A DNA stretch of 64,000 nt from Bacillota bacterium (GCA_029555205.1 JAKPTB010000104.1:1-64000); one strand, 5' to 3'; shown: positions 26,350 through 35,831, numbered from the stretch's first letter. Notes: generated by a model not told the origin, from the letters alone. Translations and numbers: made by a program.

Positions 26350-27169
26350 GCCTTTCACCTCTAAGATATATTTCCAGCACTCGGCTTGCTGTCTCCTCAA
26401 CGGCCTTGTTGGTAACGTCAATAATCGGGCAGCCGACTTTTTTCATGAAGTTTTCGGCGTATTCCAATTCCTTGAGAATCCGCTTCATACTTGCATAGTC
26501 AGCGTCCGATGTGAGGCCGAGGGTATTTAACCGTTCTCTTCTGATCTCGTGTAGCTGCTGAGGCCGGATCGTCAGACCGATTAGTTTATGCTTCGGGAGA
26601 CGAAAGAGCTCATCCGGCGGGGATACCTCCGGAACCAGCGGCATGTTCGCAGATTTAATTTGCTTGTTTGCCAGGTACATGCACAGGGGTGTCTTGGAAG
26701 TGCGGGAAATCCCGATTATCACCAGGTCAGCCTTGAGGATGCCCCGGGGGTCCTTGCCGTCGTCATATTTAACAGCAAACTCGATAGCCTCAACCTTCCG
26801 GTAATACTCGCTGTCCATTTTCCGGACCAATCCAGGTTCCAGCTTGGGATCCCGGTTAACAAGCTGGGAAACAGCTTCCAGCATCGGGGTCAGCACATCC
26901 ACCGTCGGAATACCGTATTTAGCCGCCTCCCGTACCAACACACTCTTTAATTCCGGAATAACCAGGGTATAGGCTATGACACAGTTGAAAGAACTGGCTT
27001 CTTCCATAATCTCGGGGATCTCATTGGGGTTGTTAACATATGACAGGCGACGTATTTCTACCCCGCCGTGATTAAACTGAATGGCAGCAGCCCGGGCTAC
27101 CAGTTCAGCAGTCTCGCCGATGGAATCGGACACGATGAATATGACCGGTTTGGCATCTTCTATGGAAAT
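26339..27169 (-). CDS. ppsR: PPDK regulatory protein (bifunctional kinase / pyrophosphorylase)
   Basis: Controls pyruvate, phosphate dikinase by ADP-dependent phosphorylation and Pi-dependent dephosphorylation of a threonine next to its catalytic histidine. The protein has the family start V-I-F-I-V-S-D-S-I-G-E-T-A-E and the P-loop G-I-S-R-T-S-K-T. The start is unusual. The open frame runs from a TTG at 27220 inside the previous gene, but the only good ribosome binding site, AAGGGGGAG, is six bases before an ATT at 27169, where homologues begin. Genes ccpN-ppsR-ppdK form an operon as in other Firmicutes. Confidence 0.92.
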   Translation of the reverse strand: MSIEDAKPVIFIVSDSIGETAELVARAAAIQFNHGGVEIRRLSYVNNPNEIPEIMEEASSFNCVIAYTLVIPELKSVLVREAAKYGIPTVDVLTPMLEAVSQLVNRDPKLEPGLVRKMDSEYYRKVEAIEFAVKYDDGKDPRGILKADLVIIGISRTSKTPLCMYLANKQIKSANMPLVPEVSPPDELFRLPKHKLIGLTIRPQQLHEIRRERLNTLGLTSDADYASMKRILKELEYAENFMKKVGCPIIDVTNKAVEETASRVLEIYLRGERHVK

Positions 27170-27182
27170 GATAAACTCCCCC

Positions 27183-27827
27183 TTAACACCTTTCTCCCAG
27201 TTCCACAAAAAGCCGCGCAATGTTGGTTTTGCTTAAACGCCCGATAACTTCCAATCCTTCGCTGCCATCTGAGAGGATAGTCTTGCGGACAACCGGCAGT
27301 GCGTCAACCTCATGAGTTATGATTTTTTTTGCAGCCGACCAGGCTGACTCTTCAGGTGTCGTATATAGTATATTCGGCATCCGGGTCATGATCACCCCTA
27401 CCGGAAGCTGGTGAATATCATGGCCTCCCAGAGTGGTTTTTAATAAATCCTTACGGGAAATAACGCCTTCCAGCAGCCCTACGTCCTTAACCACAAAGAG
27501 AGTCCCTACATCCTTGATAAACATTGTCACAACAGCATCGTACACGGAGCAGTTTTCGGAAACCACAACAGGAATGGAGAGAACGCTGTCCACCAGAACA
27601 CTGCGAAGCTTTTCCGCCACTACCCGGTACGGGGACTTGCCGCTGTGAAAATAGCCCACTCTCGGGCGCGCTTCCAGCAGCCCGGCCATTGTCAGGATGG
27701 CAAGATCGTGCCGTAATGTCGCCCTGGTCAGGGAAAGTTTCTCGGCAATCTGATCTCCAGTGATTGGCCCGGAATTTTTCACGATTTCCAAAATGGTCTC
27801 CTGTCGCCTGGTTAGTTCCAAATCCAT
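27183..27827 (-). CDS. ccpN: CcpN-like transcriptional regulator (HTH + two CBS domains)
   Basis: 214 residues. An N-terminal winged helix (R-R-Q-E-T-I-L-E-I-V, D-Q-I-A-E-K-L, T-R-A-T-L-R-H-D-L) is followed by two CBS domains (about 80-140 and 145-210). This is the architecture and genomic position of CcpN (YqzB), which represses gluconeogenic genes in Bacillus and senses ATP/ADP. Next to ppsR and ppdK, control of PEP metabolism is likely. The ATG is only two bases after AAGGGG; a TTG two codons later has better spacing. Confidence 0.9.
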   Translation of the reverse strand: MDLELTRRQETILEIVKNSGPITGDQIAEKLSLTRATLRHDLAILTMAGLLEARPRVGYFHSGKSPYRVVAEKLRSVLVDSVLSIPVVVSENCSVYDAVVTMFIKDVGTLFVVKDVGLLEGVISRKDLLKTTLGGHDIHQLPVGVIMTRMPNILYTTPEESAWSAAKKIITHEVDALPVVRKTILSDGSEGLEVIGRLSKTNIARLFVELGERC

Positions 27828-27839
27828 CGCCCCTTAGAG

Positions 27840-27958
27840 CATATATGACATACTAATAAGAACTTATATCTATATAATATACTATATAAAGAAGGTTTTC
27901 CCTCCTTATTTCTAAAATATTTACGGAACTATTAAAAAGAGCATAGATTAGGACCTGC
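27840..27958 (-). promoter_or_regulatory. AT-rich intergenic region upstream of ccpN, probable promoter and glyS terminator
   Basis: A weak hairpin AAGGAGG/CCTTCTT (about 27891-27909) follows glyS, and an AT-rich palindromic stretch (TATATAGTATATTATATAGATATA, about 27868-27891 in two parts) precedes ccpN and contains several -10-like hexamers. Exact promoter elements are not clear. Confidence 0.4.
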
Positions 27959-30076
27959 CTATTTGGATTCGTTCACAATTTTACTCAAGTCTGCTACCCG
28001 CTGGACCAGGGCAGCCAGTTCTGCCAGAAGAGCCAGCCGGTTTGTCCGCAGTTTTTCATCTTCAACCATAACCATTACGGAATTGAAGAAATGGTCCAGT
28101 GGTTGCTGCAGGGTGGCAATGGCCGCCAGCAGCGCGCGATAGTTCCGCTGCTCCAGCAAAACCCGGGCCTGTTCCTGAACCCCGGCTAGAGCCTGGTACA
28201 GTTTTTCCTCGCTGCTCTCCTGCAGCAGGGACGGATCCGGGCGGAAGGCGGTGGCCTTTTTGGCCAGGTTATTGGCCCGGATATAGGCGGTCAGAAGGTC
28301 TCCGAAGGCAGGGTCCTGACGAAAATCAGTTAGGGCCTGGACTCTTAAAAGGGTGTCGCTAAAATATTGAAACCCCGAGGCCAGAACCGCATCAACCGTA
28401 TCATAAGAAAAGCCGCGGTCGCTAAAGATACCCTTTAAACGTTGTTTAAAGAATTCCGCTATATCTTCCTGCACTTCTTCCAGGCTGAGCTTGAGCTCCA
28501 CCTTGCCCTCATAGCACCGGTAGGCTGCCTCGACTAAATGCTCCAGGGACAGGTCGAACTGCCCCTCCAGGATGATGTGGCAGATTCCCAGGGCCTGGCG
28601 CCTCAAGGCATAGGGATCCTGGGAACCGCTGGGCTGAATGCCGATGGCAAAGCAGCCTGTGATGTTGTCTATTTTATCGGAAATGCTCAAGATTTGACCG
28701 GGCAGGCTGGAAGGGAGACTGTCCCCGGCAAATCGCGGCAGATAATGCTCATATATGGCCAGCGCCACCGCCTTCTCCTCACCGGTGCGCCCGGCGTACT
28801 CCCTGCCCATATAACCCTGCAGTTCAGGGAATTCATAAACCATATTGGTGACAAGGTCGGCCTTGGCCAGATAAGCCGCCCGCCGGACATGTTTCAACTC
28901 CTGCTCCCCGGCGTTCAGGACTTTGCCAAGAAACTCCGCCAGAACCCCCAGTCTTTCAATCTTGTCGTAGATAGTCCCAAGATTCTCCTGAAAGACCACT
29001 TTCTTTAAAGCCGGCACCTTTTCGGCCAGCGGCTCCTTCAGGTCTTCCTCATAGAAAAAGTTTGCATCAGCCAGGCGGGCCCGCAGAACTTTTTCATTGC
29101 CGGCCCTGACAATATCCAGGTGGTCCTCCGTACCGTTCTTGACGGCGATAAATTTCGGAAGCAAGCCGCCGCCGGGTCCAACCACCGGGAAATAGCGCTG
29201 GTGCTCTCTCATGGGGGTAACCAGGACCTCCTTCGGCAACCTCAGGTAGTCCCGGCTGAATTCTCCCACCAAAGCCGTGGGATACTCCACCAGGTTGTTG
29301 ACTTCGTTCAGCAAATCTTCATTCTCTTCCACGGCGCCTCCCACCGAGGCGGCAACTTCCTGCACCTGGCGCCAGATAGCCGCCTTGCGCTCCTCAAGGT
29401 CAACCATCACATAATTACTCCGCATCTGGTCAAAATATTCCCTTGCAGTCGACAGAACAATGGGTTCCTTGCTCAGGAAGCGGTGACCGCAGGTAGTTCT
29501 GCCGGCTTTTAAACCGGCAAACTCAAATTCCACAACTTCGCTGCCTAAAAGGGATACAAGCCAGCGAATAGGCCGGGCAAAACGTACTTCCAGACTGCCC
29601 CAGCGCATCGGCTTGGGAAAATGGAGCCCGCTAATCAAGGTTACGGCAATTTCAGGCAGGACGTCCCGTACCGGCTTGCCGGCCTCGCGCCTGACAGCGA
29701 AGACGTACTCCACATGCCCCACCTGTTTTTTAATCAGCTCTGCCACGGTCACACCCTGCCCCCTGGCAAAACCCTCCGCCGCTCTGGACGGTGTCCCGTC
29801 CGGCTTAAAGGCAACCTTAACAGCCGGGCCTTTTACCTCCATTTCCAGGGGAGTCTGGTTCATCGCCAGGCCTTCTACAAAGAGAGCCAGGCGGCGTGGT
29901 GTTCCGTATGTTTTTATTCCTTTAAAGGAAATTCTCTGTTCAGTAAATACAGCATCTGCTTTTTCTTTTAACTCTTTCAAGGCCGGCTCTAAAAACCTGG
30001 CAGGCATTTCTTCCACACCTATTTCCAGGAGGTAATCAAGGGAATGCTCCTGTTCTATAGCCCTGTTCACAGTCAT
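27959..30076 (-). CDS. glyS: Glycyl-tRNA synthetase beta subunit
   Basis: Partner of GlyQ in the alpha2-beta2 enzyme. The 705-residue product has the family start L-L-E-I-G-V-E-E-M-P-A-R-F, the central P-M-R-E-H-Q-R-Y-F and S-D-K-I-D-N-I-T-G-C-F motifs, and a C-terminal anticodon-binding region. The ribosome binding site GGAGG is nine bases upstream. It starts four bases after glyQ ends, and both are under the T-box upstream. Confidence 0.97.
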   Translation of the reverse strand: MTVNRAIEQEHSLDYLLEIGVEEMPARFLEPALKELKEKADAVFTEQRISFKGIKTYGTPRRLALFVEGLAMNQTPLEMEVKGPAVKVAFKPDGTPSRAAEGFARGQGVTVAELIKKQVGHVEYVFAVRREAGKPVRDVLPEIAVTLISGLHFPKPMRWGSLEVRFARPIRWLVSLLGSEVVEFEFAGLKAGRTTCGHRFLSKEPIVLSTAREYFDQMRSNYVMVDLEERKAAIWRQVQEVAASVGGAVEENEDLLNEVNNLVEYPTALVGEFSRDYLRLPKEVLVTPMREHQRYFPVVGPGGGLLPKFIAVKNGTEDHLDIVRAGNEKVLRARLADANFFYEEDLKEPLAEKVPALKKVVFQENLGTIYDKIERLGVLAEFLGKVLNAGEQELKHVRRAAYLAKADLVTNMVYEFPELQGYMGREYAGRTGEEKAVALAIYEHYLPRFAGDSLPSSLPGQILSISDKIDNITGCFAIGIQPSGSQDPYALRRQALGICHIILEGQFDLSLEHLVEAAYRCYEGKVELKLSLEEVQEDIAEFFKQRLKGIFSDRGFSYDTVDAVLASGFQYFSDTLLRVQALTDFRQDPAFGDLLTAYIRANNLAKKATAFRPDPSLLQESSEEKLYQALAGVQEQARVLLEQRNYRALLAAIATLQQPLDHFFNSVMVMVEDEKLRTNRLALLAELAALVQRVADLSKIVNESK

Positions 30077-30080
30077 GTCT

Positions 30081-30959
30081 CTACGCCTCCTTTTTTCTCA
30101 ACAGCGGGTAGCCCATGCTCTCCCGCTGTTCTACATAGGACTGGGCGCAAATCCGGGCCATATTTCTCACCCTGGTGATAAAACCCGTACGCTCCGTAAC
30201 GCTGATAGCTCCCCGGGCATCAAGGAGGTTAAAGGTGTGGGAACATTTTAAGACATAATCATAGGCGGGCAGGACGAAGCCTTTTTTTATGATATTTAAG
30301 GCCTCCTGTTCGTACATCTCAAAGAGCCTGAAGAGCATATCCGTGTTTGCAAGTTCAAAATTATAGTGAGAATGCTCTACCTCGCCGCGGTGATGAACAT
30401 CTCCATAGGTAATGCCTTCCACCCAGGTGATTTCGAAGACGCTGTCCACCCCCTGGACAAACATGGCCAGCCGCTCCAGTCCGTAGGTTATTTCAGCGGA
30501 AACCGGCCTGCAGTCGATACCACCGCACTGCTGGAAGTAGGTAAACTGGGTAATCTCCATTCCATCCAGCCAGACTTCCCAGCCCAACCCCCAGGCGCCC
30601 AGGGTGGGTGATTCCCAGTTATCCTCAACAAAGCGGATATCGTGCTCATCGGGGTCGATGCCGATAGCCTTCAGGCTGTCCAGGTAGACATCCAGCACAT
30701 CGTCCGGCGAAGGCTTTAAAATAACCTGATACTGATAATAGTGTTGAAGCCGGTTGGGATTCTCTCCGTAACGCCCGTCTGTGGGCCGCCGGGAGGGCTC
30801 AACGTAGGCTACCCGCCAGGGTTCGGGACCCAGGGCGCGTAAAAATGTTGCAGGATTCATCGTGCCGGCCCCTTTTTCCACATCGTAGGGCTGCTGAATA
30901 ATGCAGTTCTGCTGTGACCAGAAATCATTTAGCTTTAGAATAATTTCCTGGAAAGTCAT
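30081..30959 (-). CDS. glyQ: Glycyl-tRNA synthetase alpha subunit
   Basis: Catalytic subunit that activates glycine. The 292-residue length and motifs ([40 protein letters not shown], and [11 protein letters not shown]) are typical of the family. AAGGAGG precedes the ATG. Downstream of the glycine T-box. Confidence 0.98.
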   Translation of the reverse strand: MTFQEIILKLNDFWSQQNCIIQQPYDVEKGAGTMNPATFLRALGPEPWRVAYVEPSRRPTDGRYGENPNRLQHYYQYQVILKPSPDDVLDVYLDSLKAIGIDPDEHDIRFVEDNWESPTLGAWGLGWEVWLDGMEITQFTYFQQCGGIDCRPVSAEITYGLERLAMFVQGVDSVFEITWVEGITYGDVHHRGEVEHSHYNFELANTDMLFRLFEMYEQEALNIIKKGFVLPAYDYVLKCSHTFNLLDARGAISVTERTGFITRVRNMARICAQSYVEQRESMGYPLLRKKEA

Positions 30960-31029
30960 AAAAACCTCCTTAAAAAATTACTGGACGCCCGCAACCGCTG
31001 CGGACTTAAACCCATTTTTAAACAAGGAA

Positions 31030-31392
31030 ACCCCCGTCCCTGGTATAATTCTACCAGGGACGGGAGTCTTTTCCCGCGGTTCCACCCTGATTGGCTGCAT
31101 TTTTAAGCCGGAATAAATCCGCTTACCAGGCAGCCAGGCACAAGTGAATGTGCATCTGCCTGAAAACCTGCAGCCCTCTTGTAAAAAAGCAAGCTTTACT
31201 GACCAGAACAGCAATCCACAGCTTAATTGCAATTGTCTCCAGCGAAGACATAACATTCTGTGGACCGTTCTGGCGTTCCTCTTGCAGCTCCGAAACCCCT
31301 TTCACCGGCAATGCTTTACCCTCTCCCACCGCTGCGGGCTCTCTAAAAAAACATTATCCGGCTACTTTTTTTCTTCATCGCCTCATATATTT
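31030..31392 (-). promoter_or_regulatory. T-box leader (glycyl-tRNA responsive) of glyQS
   Basis: The minus strand has the diagnostic T-box AGGGTGGAACCGCGGG (31073-31088) and, right after it, a terminator with a 13-bp perfect stem (31033-31045 with 31052-31064). Stem I features (GATGAAG, AGTA, then AGAGAGCC) lie about 31310-31375. A purine-rich GGGG followed by TTTCGGAG may contain the specifier, but the codon is not certain. Uncharged tRNA-Gly would stabilise the antiterminator and allow glyQS transcription. Confidence 0.93.
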
Positions 31393-31398
31393 TTTTCA

Positions 31399-31427
31399 AA
31401 TTTACCAAATTCCCGGCTCAAAGTCAA
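31399..31427 (-). promoter_or_regulatory. glyQS promoter
   Basis: TTGACT (31422-31427), 17-base spacer, TAAATT (31399-31404), just upstream of the T-box leader on the minus strand. Confidence 0.75.
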
Positions 31428-31492
31428 TCCTAACTGCAGGTAAAGATACTCGATCTAGCAATTTTAACTACTAACTCAGAACTCCTAAAATT

Positions 31493-31927
31493 TTAAACCG
31501 GTTTCTCACCCAAACCGGTGTTTTCATACTCAGGTCTTTCTTCTTCCAGGCGTTCAAACTCCAGGGTATATTTATTGGCCATGGCAGCAACCGTACCCAG
31601 TGCACCCAGCAGGGCGATCTCGCTGCTGGCCAGGGCTCCGATTAAACCCAGGGCCCCAATTGTAGCAGGGAATTCATATACTGTCCGATCCCCTTTCTTG
31701 ACTTTGATCCGACACGTTTGCCCCTTTTGCAAGAACTCCTTGACCTGAGCAACCATTTGCTGCCCCCGGGCTTGAAAGCGTTCCCCCAGATTGCGCCCCT
31801 GCTCCTCCAGGTTCACCAGGGCCTGAACAACATCCCCGCCTGCCTTTTCGAGGGCTTCCCTGGCTTCCTTATAGCTGACTCCCAACCGGGCTCTGATCAG
31901 ATCAATTTTCTCAAGTTCGCTGGTCAA
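31493..31927 (-). CDS. DUF4342 domain protein with N-terminal UBA-like helix bundle
   Basis: 144 residues. The first 45 form a UBA/TS-N-like motif (L-I-R-A-R-L-G-V-S-Y-K-E-A-R-E-A-L-E-K-A-G-G-D in pieces), followed by a DUF4342 region with a basic segment (I-K-V-K-K-G-D-R-T) and one hydrophobic stretch (G-A-L-G-L-I-G-A-L-A) that may be membrane-bound. The ATG at 31942 has poor spacing; the TTG at 31927 is eight bases after GGAGG. Function is unknown. Near glyQS and recO, with no clear operon partner. Confidence 0.8.
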   Translation of the reverse strand: MTSELEKIDLIRARLGVSYKEAREALEKAGGDVVQALVNLEEQGRNLGERFQARGQQMVAQVKEFLQKGQTCRIKVKKGDRTVYEFPATIGALGLIGALASSEIALLGALGTVAAMANKYTLEFERLEEERPEYENTGLGEKPV

Positions 31928-31978
31928 TTTAGCCACCTCCATTTCCTTTTACATTAGTTAAACCACGGATTCCTGTTT

Positions 31979-32740
31979 TTATACATAAGTCCCTGCCGGG
32001 CCGGATTTAAGACGGTTCAGAAAGTCAGTGGACTTGAATTCCTGTTCAAGATGGTATTTCAAGTACTCATGCAGTAAATTTTTCAACTGCAGCCTGGCCT
32101 GGCAGTCTACTTTCAACTGGCGCAGCCTGGACGGATGCCAGCGCCATAATACCTTCAGGATCTCCACCAGACCCCTGTTGCAGGGCAAGGCGTCCGTTCC
32201 GGCAGCTCCGCAGGCGCCGCACAGGACTCCACCCAGACTGGGGCTGAAGCTCAGCGACCCAACCAGTAAACCCCCGCAGTTGGCGCAGGTCTCCAGAACA
32301 GGATGATAGCCTGCGTAATCAGCTGCCTTAAGTTCAAAAGCACGGGTCAGCAACTCCAAATCCTCCGTGGCCATCAGGCGCAGGGTAGTCAATAGAAGCA
32401 AATAAAGGGGTTCACAGGCCTCTCCCTCGGGAGTAAAGACGTCCACCAGTTCAAAGAGGTAGCTGGCATAGCTGATTTTCTCCAGGTCTTCCCGGAGATA
32501 AGAAAACATTTCGACCCCTTCACACTGGCTCACTGAATCCATTTCCCGGCCCCGGTGGATTAAAAAAACAGACCGGGTAAATGGCTGAACGGCGCCGCGT
32601 TTCCGGCTGGAGGGTTTGGCGGCGCCATGGGCCATCACTTTGATTTTGCCTAATTTCCGGGAGTAAAGGATTAATAACTTGTCTCCCCTGCCGCAGTCCC
32701 TGGCCCGGAGCACCAGCGCTTCAGTTTTATATAATTTCAT
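31979..32740 (-). CDS. recO: DNA repair protein RecO
   Basis: Helps RecF/RecR load RecA at gaps. The 253-residue product has the N-terminal OB fold (Y-K-T-E-A-L-V-L-R, G-K-I-K-V-M-A-H-G-A), the helical domain, and a four-cysteine zinc site (C-A-N-C-G-G ... C-G-A-C-G-A). GGAG precedes the ATG. Usual neighbour of era and glyQS in Firmicutes. Confidence 0.95.
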   Translation of the reverse strand: MKLYKTEALVLRARDCGRGDKLLILYSRKLGKIKVMAHGAAKPSSRKRGAVQPFTRSVFLIHRGREMDSVSQCEGVEMFSYLREDLEKISYASYLFELVDVFTPEGEACEPLYLLLLTTLRLMATEDLELLTRAFELKAADYAGYHPVLETCANCGGLLVGSLSFSPSLGGVLCGACGAAGTDALPCNRGLVEILKVLWRWHPSRLRQLKVDCQARLQLKNLLHEYLKYHLEQEFKSTDFLNRLKSGPAGTYV

Positions 32741-33117
32741 CTAATAATTACTCCAGATTAATCAAGTTTAATTTAATAAAATCTGTCCGGTTCTTATTAC
32801 TATATGTTATTACATGAGCACATGATCTAAAACAGTTCCTGGTAGTCCTTAGCAAACACTGTTTAGAAGTAATATACTATACCGGGTTTTTTCTGTCCAG
32901 AAGACCCTGACTGACCCTGGCTGGGATGTCCCGGACCTGTTTTTGGACATGGCCCGTACCTGCCAAAAATTTTTCAGCTGCTGCTGCCCTCCTGCATTAC
33001 CGCTGGACAGGGCTTGTTAGATCTATTCTGAGAAACTGCTCATAACAGTCATCCAGAACCTGCACAGCACCAGTACTATTTTTAAAAAGCAAAATTTCGA
33101 AAAGTAGATTAATATGC
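32741..33117. other. Divergent intergenic region between recO and ubiX
   Basis: About 375 bases with no recognised gene. A hairpin CTAAAACAGT ... ACTGTTTAG lies at 32827-32866, with one extra base in one arm, and a smaller stem ATGTCC/GGACAT lies near 32917-32942. A 33-codon minus-strand frame is open in this part but has no support. Perhaps holds the recO promoter and a small structured RNA. Confidence 0.4.
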
Positions 33118-33123
33118 TATAAT
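33095..33123 (+). promoter_or_regulatory. Promoter of ubiX
   Basis: TTTCGA (33095-33100), 17-base spacer, TATAAT (33118-33123). A small CCGGC/GCCGG hairpin follows in the roughly 85-base leader. Confidence 0.6.
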
Positions 33124-33216
33124 ACACAAAAATAGCCGGCCTTAAAGCCGGATAGGAGAGACCTGCGCACTTTAAACCCGGGATTTTTCCGGACAGACGG
33201 GGGGTTGTGGTATTTG

Positions 33217-33768
33217 ATGAAGATAGTTGTGGGTATTACGGGCGCCTCCGGAGCGGCCTACGGTATAGCCGTCCTGAAGCATCTTAAGTCTTGCGGAATT
33301 GAAAGCCATCTGGTCATGAGCCCCTGGGCCCACCGCACCATCGTACTGGAAACGGATCTTGACCCGGCCCGGGTGGTGAAACTGGCCTCTTGCAACTACC
33401 CGGCTGAAGACATGGCAGCCCCTTTGGCCAGCGGCTCATTTTCCCATAACGGGATGATCATCGCGCCCTGCAGCATGAAGACCCTGGCAGCCATCGCTTG
33501 CGGCTATTCCGGCAACTTAATCGCCAGGGCAGCTGACGTGACCATAAAGGAAGGCCGCAGGCTGGTTCTCCTGACCAGGGAAACCCCCTTGAGCCCCATT
33601 CACCTGGAAAACATGCTTAAACTGGCCAGATGCGGGGTTGTGATCATGCCGCCTGTACCGGCCCTTTATCATCGCCCCGCAACAGTAGAGGAAGTTGTGA
33701 ACCAAACAGCCGGGCGGGCGCTGGCACTGCTGGGCATCCAAAACGACCTGTATCCCCGCTGGAAATAA
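33217..33768 (+). CDS. ubiX: Flavin prenyltransferase UbiX/Pad family
   Basis: Makes prenylated FMN, the cofactor of UbiD-type decarboxylases. The 183-residue product begins K-I-V-V-G-I-T-G-A-S-G-A-A-Y-G, the FMN-binding signature, and has A-P-C-S-M-K-T-L-A-A-I-A-C-G-Y and R-E-T-P-L-S-P-I-H-L-E-N-M. ATG at 33217 is preferred over the TTG four codons earlier. No ubiD partner is in the window. It is one of only two plus-strand genes. Confidence 0.94.
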   Translation: MKIVVGITGASGAAYGIAVLKHLKSCGIESHLVMSPWAHRTIVLETDLDPARVVKLASCNYPAEDMAAPLASGSFSHNGMIIAPCSMKTLAAIACGYSGNLIARAADVTIKEGRRLVLLTRETPLSPIHLENMLKLARCGVVIMPPVPALYHRPATVEEVVNQTAGRALALLGIQNDLYPRWK

Positions 33769-33815
33769 AGCCCTTTAACCTGTCCTGCACGGGCAGGGGG
33801 GATTACCAGGAAAAC

Positions 33816-34199
33816 CTATTTAACCCTCGGCGCCAGGGCCCAATTGAAGTACAGGTGTAAAATAATTTCAACCAGCCCGATCATGAAGCTTATTAATAAA
33901 AAACCGGTGAGGGAAAAAGACGCTGCCATGCTAATAAGCCGGGCAAACCAGATTACAGCGTAGGTTATGGCTACATCCAGGGACGCGGAAATCAGAAGCC
34001 CCGTTTTATGGTCCACGTTCGGGATAATAAACTCCGGGAGCGGGACAAGGTCCATGGTCGTAGTGATGACAGCAAGGACTAAAGCTGTTGTCAGGGCAGT
34101 TGAGGTTGCCATATCGCTGTACCGGGGCAATAAAAATCCCAGGACAAGACTATAGGGGATAATTTTAATGGCAATGGCAACGATATGATTGTAGAACAT
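33816..34199 (-). CDS. DUF2512 (YndM-like) membrane protein
   Basis: 127 residues with four hydrophobic segments, including I-I-P-Y-S-L-V-L-G-F-L-L-P and L-T-T-A-L-V-L-A-V-I-T-T-T. The pattern matches the DUF2512 family of spore-former membrane proteins of unknown role. It ends 47 bases from ubiX, with the two genes converging. Confidence 0.8.
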   Translation of the reverse strand: MFYNHIVAIAIKIIPYSLVLGFLLPRYSDMATSTALTTALVLAVITTTMDLVPLPEFIIPNVDHKTGLLISASLDVAITYAVIWFARLISMAASFSLTGFLLISFMIGLVEIILHLYFNWALAPRVK

Positions 34200-34374
34200 T
34201 CTCTTTCACTCCCCAAAATCATTATGCCCGCAAAAGCAAATAATAAATCCTTGATTATAGCCTTTCTGTTGATTTCCTAAAAAATGGGCCCGCCTTTGCA
34301 GCAAAGCCACCTCAATTATCTTTATCAAACTGAGGCGCCTGCGCCCATAAGCTGCCCTTAGCCGTGTTAGCGGC

Positions 34375-35739
34375 TTAGCCCAGGATGATCCTGCTGGCCA
34401 GGCTGAAATAAATCACCATACTGGTAATATCCATCAAAGTTGTAATAAATGGGCCCGAAGCCAGCGCCGGGTCAATCCCCAGGCGGTGGATCAGCACCGG
34501 TATAAAGCTGCCCAGCAGCGTGGCGATGATCATGCTTACCGCCAGGGACAACCCCACCACCAGTCCCAGCAGGGGGATACCCTGCCAGATGTAGGCAGTA
34601 ACCGCCATGATCACACCGCTGACCAGGCCGATTAAAACCCCCACCCTGGTTTCCCTCCAGATTACCCGCAAAACATCCCCATTTCCCACCTCCCCGGTAG
34701 CCAGTCCCCTCACCACTACCGCCAGGGACTGGGTGGCGGCGTTGCCCGGCCCTCCCGCCAGAATGTGAATAAAAAAAGCCAGGACGGTCAGTGTTTCCAG
34801 GGTCCCGGAGAAGAGATTGATGACGTTTCCCGCCAGCAGTCCTCCGAACAGCAAACCAACCAGCCAGGGCAGGCGCCGGGCTGCACGTTTCCAGGTCCGG
34901 ACCTCCTTTTCCTCCCCCTCCAGGTCAATATTGCCTGAAAGGCGCATGAGGTCCTCCGTCGCCTCCTCCTCGATAACGTCCAGGATATCGTCCACGGTAA
35001 TAATGCCGAGGAGTTCCCGGTCATCATTGACCACCGGAATGGCTAAAAAGTCATATTTGGCAACCAGCCGGGCCACCTCTTCCTGGTCGGTCCTGACGTT
35101 TACGCTGATAACCCTGGTCTGCATTATTTCTTCTATGGGTTGTCCCGGTTCGGCAATAATTAAGTCCCTCAGGGAAAACACACCGGTAAGCTGATTGCTC
35201 TCGTTCACAACATAAACATAATAAATGATCTCCGCCTCAGAGGCCGTAGTTCTCAGTACCCTGACAGCCTCCCGGACGGTAAGGTCCTTTTTAACAGCCG
35301 CATATTCAGTAGTCATGAGCCCGCCGGCGGTTTCCGCGCCGTAGGCCAGAAGCATTCTGATATCCCGGGCTTCCGCTGCGGCGATGATGCCCAGCAGTCT
35401 TTCCTTATCCCTCCGGGGCAATTCACCCAGCAGGTCTGCGGCGTCATCATCAGGCATTGCTTCCAGAATATTGGCAGTCCGCTGCCTGCCCAGCCCTTCA
35501 AAAAGGGGAACCACCATTTGCCGGTCCAGATCGTAAATAACCCGGGCTGCTTCCTCCGGTTCAATAATCCGCAGGATCTTCACCCGCTGGGCCAGACTGA
35601 GCAGGGGTAATATTTCCGCCAGATCAGAGGGGTGCAATTCCTTAAGGCGCTTCTGCAAGACCTCCGGAGATGTTTCTAATAAGCTCTCATAAAGCTCCTC
35701 CCTGTCTTTATTTCTGCTTTTGCTCCTATCGCCGGGCAT
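34375..35739 (-). CDS. mgtE: Magnesium transporter MgtE
   Basis: 454 residues in the standard order: a helical N domain (about 20-130, with D-L-A-E-I-L-P-L-L), two CBS domains (about 135-255) that sense Mg2+, the connecting helix, and five membrane helices ending near D-P-A-L-A-S-G-P-F-I-T-T-L-M-D, which forms the pore motif. No M-box fits in the short upstream region. Located between era and recO, an insertion relative to Bacillus gene order. Confidence 0.94.
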   Translation of the reverse strand: MPGDRSKSRNKDREELYESLLETSPEVLQKRLKELHPSDLAEILPLLSLAQRVKILRIIEPEEAARVIYDLDRQMVVPLFEGLGRQRTANILEAMPDDDAADLLGELPRRDKERLLGIIAAAEARDIRMLLAYGAETAGGLMTTEYAAVKKDLTVREAVRVLRTTASEAEIIYYVYVVNESNQLTGVFSLRDLIIAEPGQPIEEIMQTRVISVNVRTDQEEVARLVAKYDFLAIPVVNDDRELLGIITVDDILDVIEEEATEDLMRLSGNIDLEGEEKEVRTWKRAARRLPWLVGLLFGGLLAGNVINLFSGTLETLTVLAFFIHILAGGPGNAATQSLAVVVRGLATGEVGNGDVLRVIWRETRVGVLIGLVSGVIMAVTAYIWQGIPLLGLVVGLSLAVSMIIATLLGSFIPVLIHRLGIDPALASGPFITTLMDITSMVIYFSLASRIILG

Positions 35740-35831
35740 GATGGAACCCCCTGTAATGAAATATTTGACCCCCCTGTTTCCATAAAAGAGAAAGACGAAA
35801 TTTTATGCTCCCTTTCAAAGACACAAAGAAA

